Part shown: positions 15,077 to 19,712 of the stretch, piece after piece
How positions within the stretch are numbered: the first letter of the stretch is position 1
Layout: every line of letters starts with the position of its first letter
Assembly (NCBI GenBank): GCA_021786915.1
Contig: JAJYMP010000417.1
Span: forward strand, 1 to 19,712
DNA: 19,712 bases
Source of the DNA: Chloroflexota bacterium
GTDB lineage: Bacteria; Chloroflexota; Limnocylindria; Limnocylindrales; CSP1-4
Direction of reading: 5' to 3'
Position numbers and translations under genes: made by a program
Notes under the pieces: generated by a model
Told to the model about the DNA's origin: nothing
The model's input: only the letters and a program-made list of their open reading frames with translations
Databases searched by the model: none

Positions 15077-15763
15077 ATGGACCTCGGCCTCTACCTGCGC
15101 GGCCTCGCGATCGGGTTCGCGGTGGCCCTGGCGCTCGGCCCGGTCGGGCTGCTCGTCATCCGCCGCACGATCGACCACGGCTGGAGCCACGGCTTCGTGT
15201 CCGGCCTCGGCGTCGCGACAGCGGACGGGCTCTACGCGGCCGTCGCCGCGTTCGGGCTGACGGCCCTGACCAGCGCGCTCGTGGGCCTGGACCGCGTCCT
15301 CGGGATCGCCGGGGGCGTCGTCCTGCTGGCGCTCGCGTTCATCGGCCTGCGCTCCGTGTCGAGGTCCCGGCCGACTGCCGCCGCCTCCGGCGACGCCTCG
15401 CTCGAAGCAGCGGCAGCCGACGGGTTGGAGGCGACGGATCGGTCCGCCGCGTTCCTGGGCGCCTGGGCGACCATGGTCGGCCTGACGCTCACGAACCCCG
15501 CGACGATCCTGTCGTTCACGGCGCTGTTCGCGAGCATCGGGGCCGGGACCGGCGGCACGGGCGGCGCGACCCTGGTGACCCTCGGCGTCGCCTCGGGATC
15601 GACGGCCTGGTGGCTGCTGCTCACCTCCCTCGTGGCGGGCCTCCGGGCGCGGATGACGCCCCTCGTCGTGCGCCGCCTGAACCTCGCGGCCTCGCTCGTC
15701 ATCGGCGCGTTCGGGCTGGGGGCCATCGCTGCCGGGCTGCTGGCAGGGCAGGCGGCCGCGTGA
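15077..15763 (+). CDS. LysE/RhtB family amino-acid exporter-like translocator
   Basis: 228 aa with about six hydrophobic helices. Family marks are FAVALALGPVGLLVIRRTI (residues 14-32), GLGVATADGLYAAVAAFGL (43-61) and GLTLTNPATILSFTALF (135-151). The LysE superfamily exports amino acids or related small molecules across the cytoplasmic membrane by proton exchange. A hydrophilic, Ala/Ser-rich insert (about 96-124) separates the third and fourth helices. The substrate cannot be predicted. Its last bases overlap the HAD gene start as GTGA. Confidence 0.9.
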   Translation: MDLGLYLRGLAIGFAVALALGPVGLLVIRRTIDHGWSHGFVSGLGVATADGLYAAVAAFGLTALTSALVGLDRVLGIAGGVVLLALAFIGLRSVSRSRPTAAASGDASLEAAAADGLEATDRSAAFLGAWATMVGLTLTNPATILSFTALFASIGAGTGGTGGATLVTLGVASGSTAWWLLLTSLVAGLRARMTPLVVRRLNLAASLVIGAFGLGAIAAGLLAGQAAA

Positions 15764-16539
15764 GCAGCGCGCGTCCCCGCCAGACCGCCGCGCGCCGACC
15801 GGACCACGGCCGCTCGGACCTGCGCCGACCAACCGTCGACGGCCTGCCCGCCGCGGCGATCTTCGACTGGGACGGCACCATCGTCGACACGCTGCCGCTG
15901 ATCTACCGCGCCAACGTCATCGTCCTGGGCGAGCTGGGCATCGCGATGAGCCGCGCCTGGTTCCGCGAGAAGCACTCGCCCGACTGGCGTCGCGGGTACC
16001 GGGAGCTGGGCGTGCCGGAGCACCTCTGGGACCGGACGGCGACGCGCTGGGCCGAGGAGATGGGGCGCATGCAGCCGAGGGCCCTGCCCTGGGTCCGGCG
16101 CGCACTGCGCCAGCTCCATCGCAGCGGCGTCCGGCTTGGGCTCGTCACGGCGTCCACCCGCGGCGTGGTGGAGCCCAGCCTCGAGCGGCTCAACCTTGCG
16201 GGGCTGTTCGAGACGGCGTGGTACGCGGACGACGTGCGGGAGGGCAAGCCCCACCCCGAGGCCCTGCTGCTCGCCCTCCGCGACCTGGGACTGGCGGCCG
16301 GGCAGACCGTCTATGTGGGCGACACGACCGTGGACCTCGAGATGGCGCGCGCGGCCGGCGCCCGATTCGCCGCCGTTGGCGCGACCACGCCGGAGCCCGT
16401 GTTCCGGGCCGCCGGTGTCGACCGCGTCTGGACCGGCGTCGGGGCGTGGGCGGCCGACCTCCTCGCCTCGGCAGGAGGCGGCGGGGCTCCGGAGGGGCGG
16501 GCACCGTGTCGAGCGCCGAGAGCCGAACCCCGCGGCTAG
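15760..16539 (+). CDS. HAD superfamily hydrolase (phosphoglycolate phosphatase-like)
   Basis: 259 aa from a GTG overlapping the LysE stop by 4 bases. HAD motifs are all present: motif I FDWDGTIVDT (nucleophile Asp36, Asp38), motif II Thr130 in LVTAST, motif III Lys163 in GKPHPE, and motif IV VGDTTVDLEMARAAG (Asp188, Asp192). The cap domain between motifs I and II is helical, as in subfamily IA (Gph, PGMB, pyrophosphatase types). The first 30 residues are Arg-rich and outside the fold, so the true start could be further in; the last 20 residues are low complexity. It should hydrolyse a small phosphate ester; the substrate is unknown. Confidence 0.9.
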   Translation: MSSARPRQTAARRPDHGRSDLRRPTVDGLPAAAIFDWDGTIVDTLPLIYRANVIVLGELGIAMSRAWFREKHSPDWRRGYRELGVPEHLWDRTATRWAEEMGRMQPRALPWVRRALRQLHRSGVRLGLVTASTRGVVEPSLERLNLAGLFETAWYADDVREGKPHPEALLLALRDLGLAAGQTVYVGDTTVDLEMARAAGARFAAVGATTPEPVFRAAGVDRVWTGVGAWAADLLASAGGGGAPEGRAPCRAPRAEPRG

Positions 16540-16553
16540 CCCCCCACGCGGCA

Positions 16554-16597
16554 ACCGCCCTCGGCGGTCCTTCGCCGGGCGCGCCGCGCCCCCGGCC
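16554..16597 (+). terminator. GC-rich hairpins after the HAD gene
   Basis: ACCGCC-CTC-GGCGGT (16554-16568), followed by CCTT, and a second GC-rich arm pair (GCCGGG at 16574 on with CCCGGC ending at 16597) lie shortly after the HAD stop. They may end transcription before the IS element, but no long T-tract is present. Confidence 0.35.
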
Positions 16598-16682
16598 AGT
16601 CTCGGCTGATATAGCGCCTTGTGAGGTTGATGATTCCCTTCGACCTCCGCGGGGAGACCGGCAAGAGGCTATCCGGCAGATG

Positions 16683-16809
16683 ACCGTTGGAGCTAGTGTC
16701 CGGCCCCCGACCTTCGGCCGCGAACGGTGATTGGGATCCGGCGGCAGCGACCGGTGATCGGATGCATCAGCTGACGTCGACCGGAGGAGCGGGCACCCCT
16801 GGGGTCCGC
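16683..16809 (+). ncRNA. Candidate bridge RNA of the IS110 element
   Basis: Three successive hairpins lie directly upstream of the transposase gene: an outer stem ACCGTT (16683-16688) with AACGGT (16723-16728) enclosing an inner stem CGGCC (16701-16705) with GGCCG (16716-16720); a second stem CCGGT (16751-16755) with ACCGG (16780-16784) holding a 24-base loop; and a third, GCGG...ACCCC-T-GGGGT...CCGC (16789-16809). IS110 elements are known to encode a structured bridge RNA in this position, whose two internal loops pair with target and donor DNA. The stems are visible; the RNA and its exact ends are inferred. Confidence 0.45.
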
Positions 16810-16825
16810 CGAGGGAGGCTGGCTG

Positions 16826-18016
16826 ATGACGACGATCGGCATCGACATCGGGGGCCGGACGCACGTCGCGGCCCGCTGCCGTGACGGCCAGGCCCGGGCC
16901 GACCGCGAGGTCCTCCGGGTCGGCCAGCACCGGGCCGGCTTCACCGCCCTCGACGCCTGGCTCCTTCGGCAGGCCGAGCCCGTGACCCTCGTGGCGATGG
17001 AGTCGTCCGGCCACTACTGGATGCCGCTCGCCTCGCACCTGCGCCGGCGGGGCGTCCCGGTCGCCGTGGTCAACCCGCTCGCGGCGAAGTACTTTGCGAG
17101 GAGCCGGCTCGCCCGCACGAAGTCCGACCCGGCCGACGCCCGGAGCCTCGCCGAGATGGCCATGCGCGACACGCCCGACACCCGCGACCCGCTGGCCGGC
17201 GCCGAGCTGCGCCAGGCGGCCCGCTTCGCGATGACCCTCGTGACCGAGCAGGCGAGGGTCTGCCAGCGCCTCGTCCGCCTCGTCGAGCTCGGCTTCCCGG
17301 AGCTCGGCGAGCTGTTCGACGACCCGACCTGCCGGACCGCCCGGGAGGTCCTGCGGGTCGCCCCCACCGCGACGGCCGCCCGCCGACGGCGGACATCGAC
17401 CCTGGCCAACGCCAATGCCGGCCCGGGCCACCGGCGGCTGGGCCAGGCGAGGGCGGAGCGCCTCCAGGCCGCCGCGGCCGACTCGATCGCGGTGCCCGAG
17501 CTCGACGCCGAGGTCGCCTTCGAGGTCGGGCTCCTGCTCGACCAGTTCGACCTGCTCGAGGGCCAGATCGCCGACGCCGACCGGCGCGTGGCATCCCTGC
17601 TCGACGGTGAGCTGGCCCGCCGCCTCCAGACCATCCCGGGCGTCGGGCCCTCGATCGCGGCGACCCTGCTCGCCGAGATCGGCGACGTCAGCCGCTTCGA
17701 CGACTTCGACCAGCTCCTCGCGTACGCCGGCGTCCACCCGGCCGAGCGGAGCTCGGGCACGAAGGGGGCGAACCCCGAGACCTCCTGGCACATGAGCAAG
17801 GCGGGCAACGCCCACCTGCGGGCCGCGGCGTACCGGATGGCGCTGGTCGGCCTCCAGCACAACCCGGTCATCGCCGCCCACTACGCCCGCAAGCGCGCCG
17901 CCGGCAAGTCGAAGATGAACGCCCTCGGCCACTGCATGCGCAAGGCCCTGGCCATCGTCTGGGGCGTCTGGCGCAACGGGGCCGACTTCGACCCCGACTG
18001 GGGGGTCGAGGCTTGA
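16826..18016 (+). CDS. IS110-family transposase (DEDD recombinase)
   Basis: 396 aa. The N-terminal RuvC-like DEDD domain has Asp7 (GIDIGG), Glu59 (MESSGHYW), Asp101 and Asp104 (KSDPADARSLAE), with spacing close to that of IS621. A coiled, Arg-rich middle follows (130-250). The C-terminal transposase domain has a helix-hairpin-helix at IPGVGPSIAATLLAEIG (270-286), the AGVHPAERSSGTKG stretch holding the likely catalytic serine (309 or 310), and SKAGNAHLRAAAYRMAL (324-340). No frameshift or missing catalytic residue is seen, so it may be active. The ATG at 16826 has GAGGGAGG about 7 bases upstream. Confidence 0.95.
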   Translation: MTTIGIDIGGRTHVAARCRDGQARADREVLRVGQHRAGFTALDAWLLRQAEPVTLVAMESSGHYWMPLASHLRRRGVPVAVVNPLAAKYFARSRLARTKSDPADARSLAEMAMRDTPDTRDPLAGAELRQAARFAMTLVTEQARVCQRLVRLVELGFPELGELFDDPTCRTAREVLRVAPTATAARRRRTSTLANANAGPGHRRLGQARAERLQAAAADSIAVPELDAEVAFEVGLLLDQFDLLEGQIADADRRVASLLDGELARRLQTIPGVGPSIAATLLAEIGDVSRFDDFDQLLAYAGVHPAERSSGTKGANPETSWHMSKAGNAHLRAAAYRMALVGLQHNPVIAAHYARKRAAGKSKMNALGHCMRKALAIVWGVWRNGADFDPDWGVEA

Positions 18017-18032
18017 CAAGACCCTATGGGAT

Positions 18033-19151
18033 CTAGCCGTCCGGCCCGTCTGCCAGCACGGCCCTGACCTCGGCGGCGATCTGGACGTCCTCGCGCGAGG
18101 CGATGACCAGCGACCGCACCGCCGCGCCCGCGGCGCCGATCTCGCGGTCGCCCTCGCCGTCGGCGGCATTGCGCGCCGGGTCGATGGCGATGCCGAGGTA
18201 CCCCAGCCCGTCGGCGGCCATCGCGCGGACGGGCGCCGACCGCTCCCCGACGCCGCCGGTGAACACGATCGCGTCGAGCCCGCCCAGTGACGCGGTCATC
18301 GCCGCGATCGAGGCGCGGAGCCGGTGGAGGTAGACCTCGAGCGCCAGGCGCACCCGGGGCTCGCCAGCTTCGGCGCCGGCGAGGACCTCGCGCATGTCCG
18401 CTGTCCCCGCCAGCCCCAGGAGGCCCGAGCGGTGCTCCAGCGTCGCCGCAAGCTCGGCGGGCGGCATCCCAACGTGGTCGGCCAGCCACAGCACGAGACC
18501 CGGGTCCACGGAGCCCGACCGCGTGGCCATGACCAGGCCCTCGAGCGGCGTGAAGCCCATCGTCGTGTCCACCGATCGCCCGCCGAGCACGGCCGCGAGC
18601 GACGCGCCCGCTCCGAGGTGGCACGTGACCAGCCGGAGGTCGGCGACCGGGACCCCCAGCACCTCGCCGGCCCGCCGCGTCGCATAGGCGTGCGAGAGGC
18701 CGTGGAAGCCGTACCGGCGCAGATCCCAGCGCTGCCGCCAGGGGGCGGGGAGCGCGTAGGTGGAGGCGGCGTCGGGCATCGAGGCGTGGAACGCCGTGTC
18801 GAAGCTGGCCACCGCGGGCGTCGACGGCAGGCCGGCGGTCACCGCGTCGAGCGCGATCATGGCCTTGGGCTGGTGGAGCGGCGCCAGGCTGGCCAGGGCC
18901 GCGATTCGCGAGCGGACCCGCTCCCCGAGCCGGACCGGTCCGAGGAACGCCGTCCCGCCGTGCACGATCCGGTGGCCAACGGCATCGATCCTTCCCAGCC
19001 CGGCCACCGCCTTGCCGACCGCCCCGGCATCCTCCTCGCCCCTCGGCGGCGGCAGGTCGCTCGACCCGACGACCGCGTCGGCACGGTCGAGGACGCGGAG
19101 CTTGAGGCTCGACGAGCCCGCGTTGACGACCAGGATCCGCTCCGGGTTCAC
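18033..19151 (-). CDS. ackA: Acetate kinase
   Basis: 372 aa. It converts acetyl phosphate and ADP to acetate and ATP. Motifs are [11 protein letters not shown] (Asn10), GHRIVHGG (Arg61), PLHQPK (His93), FDTAFH (Asp118), YGFHGLSH (His150), [11 protein letters not shown] (Arg211), TGGVGE, and Glu354 near the C-terminus. From Arg61 on, these line up with the Methanosarcina enzyme's Arg91, His123, Asp148, His180, Arg241 and Glu384 at a constant offset of 30, so the only large difference is a shorter segment between about residues 25 and 55. The GTG at 19151 overlaps the xfp stop as GTGA. The end of the gene is next to the IS element, 16 bases beyond the transposase stop, but the protein looks complete. 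Confidence 0.96.
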   Translation of the reverse strand: MNPERILVVNAGSSSLKLRVLDRADAVVGSSDLPPPRGEEDAGAVGKAVAGLGRIDAVGHRIVHGGTAFLGPVRLGERVRSRIAALASLAPLHQPKAMIALDAVTAGLPSTPAVASFDTAFHASMPDAASTYALPAPWRQRWDLRRYGFHGLSHAYATRRAGEVLGVPVADLRLVTCHLGAGASLAAVLGGRSVDTTMGFTPLEGLVMATRSGSVDPGLVLWLADHVGMPPAELAATLEHRSGLLGLAGTADMREVLAGAEAGEPRVRLALEVYLHRLRASIAAMTASLGGLDAIVFTGGVGERSAPVRAMAADGLGYLGIAIDPARNAADGEGDREIGAAGAAVRSLVIASREDVQIAAEVRAVLADGPDG

Positions 19152-19712
19152 GCGGGGTCGGCCGGCCAGGACCAGTCGGCGACCTCGGGCGCGTCCTCGC
19201 CCTCCAGCCGGGTGTACGCGCGCGCCTCGAGCCGCTTGTCCTGCATGAGCTGGCGGACGTGGGCCGCCTTCGGCCCGAGCCCCGGCACCCGGTCGATGAC
19301 GTCGATCACGAGGTGGTACCGGTCGAGGTCGTTGAGCATCACCATGTCGAACGGCGTGGTGGTGGTCCCCTCCTCCTTGTAGCCGCGCACGTGCAGGTTG
19401 GCGTGGTTCGTGCGGCGGTACGTCAGGCGGTGGATCAGCCAGGGGTAGCCGTGGTAGGCGAAGACGACGGGCTTGGTGGTGGTGAACAACGCGTCGAACT
19501 CAGCGTTGGACAGACCGTGCGGGTGCTCCCGCTCGTCCTGGAGCCGCATGAGGTCGACCACGTTGATGAAGCGGACCTTGAGCTCGGGCAGGTGCATCCG
19601 GACCAGGTCCGCGGCGGCCAGCGCCTCGATCGTCGGGATGTCGCCGGCGGACGCGAGCACCACGTCGGGCTCGCCGCCCTGGTCGTTGCTCGCCCACTCC
19701 CAGATGCCGATG
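19148..19712 (-). CDS. xfp: Phosphoketolase, C-terminal part (cut by window edge)
   Basis: About 187 C-terminal residues of a protein normally near 800 aa; the 5' part lies beyond the window. The visible sequence begins [27 protein letters not shown] and continues with [47 protein letters not shown] and [25 protein letters not shown], all typical of the XFP C-terminal domain. The enzyme, with thiamine diphosphate, splits xylulose-5-phosphate and/or fructose-6-phosphate, yielding acetyl phosphate. Overlap with ackA shows an operon that makes acetate and ATP from sugar phosphates. Confidence 0.95.
   Translation of the reverse strand, partial: IGIWEWASNDQGGEPDVVLASAGDIPTIEALAAADLVRMHLPELKVRFINVVDLMRLQDEREHPHGLSNAEFDALFTTTKPVVFAYHGYPWLIHRLTYRRTNHANLHVRGYKEEGTTTTPFDMVMLNDLDRYHLVIDVIDRVPGLGPKAAHVRQLMQDKRLEARAYTRLEGEDAPEVADWSWPADPA

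Larger units (their letters stand above)
16608..18036 (+). mobile_element. IS110-family insertion sequence (boundaries tentative)
   Basis: The element carries one transposase and a non-coding segment of about 200 bases upstream, with only a few bases downstream, the IS110-group layout. IS110 elements normally lack terminal inverted repeats and long target duplications, so ends are hard to place. I propose GATATAGC (16608-16615) and GATCTAGC (18029-18036), 7 of 8 identical, as rough limits, giving about 1.4 kb. An alternative imperfect pair is CTAG plus GTCCGGCCC at 16693-16706 and 18032-18046. The GC content resembles the host's. Confidence 0.6.

Noticed and set aside
12662..15832. Very long minus-strand open frame (over 1,000 codons) opposite the VanW and LysE genes
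   Set aside because: It is rich in Arg/Gly/Asp/His with no domain, lies opposite well-supported genes, and is the usual result of GC-rich third positions.

Overview
This high-GC window (roughly 70% G+C by eye, GTG starts common, almost no AT-rich DNA) holds the chromosomal replication-origin neighbourhood of a bacterium. The order recF-dnaN-dnaA on the minus strand, divergent from rpmH-rnpA-yidD-yidC-jag on the plus strand, is the ancestral bacterial oriC layout. The GC content, a lipoprotein-type single-module YidC, DciA (DUF721) beside recF, and a membrane-anchored PPM-like/propeller protein suggest a Chloroflexota lineage such as the Limnocylindria. Lineage is inferred from gene content only; another high-GC Terrabacterial phylum is possible.

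Left part (1-4236, minus strand): dciA, then a large membrane protein with a degenerate PP2C-like cytosolic domain and an extracytoplasmic propeller-like domain, then a rhomboid protease and a bifunctional-nuclease (BFN) domain protein. Replication part (4349-9127, minus strand): dnaA, a GNAT acetyltransferase, a ~0.5 kb non-coding gap, dnaN and recF. The gap carries four DnaA-box-like 9-mers, the most AT-rich stretch I noticed and a perfect 17-bp inverted repeat, so it is my best oriC candidate. The dnaA/rpmH divergent region (9128-9594) has a good sigma-70-type promoter for rpmH and a weaker candidate for dnaA.

Plus-strand part (9595-12648): rpmH, rnpA, yidD, yidC and jag/khpB are tightly packed and link ribosome/RNase P biogenesis with membrane-protein insertion. 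They are followed by a VanW-family cell-envelope protein, a LysE-type exporter and a HAD hydrolase, the last two overlapping by 4 bp.

Right part: an apparently intact IS110-family element (transposase with the DEDD tetrad), with a structured upstream non-coding segment that fits a bridge RNA. Beyond it, on the minus strand, lies a phosphoketolase-acetate kinase pair (xfp truncated by the window edge, ackA overlapping it by 4 bp). Together these enzymes would turn sugar phosphates into acetate and ATP through acetyl phosphate.

The most notable points are: a recF reading frame with no ATG/GTG/TTG before its essential N-terminus but a CTG overlapping the dnaN stop; rpmH nested inside an open rnpA frame; the candidate bridge RNA; the pseudophosphatase-propeller receptor; and the oriC-candidate architecture. 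I found no clearly new multi-gene defence or mobile system.
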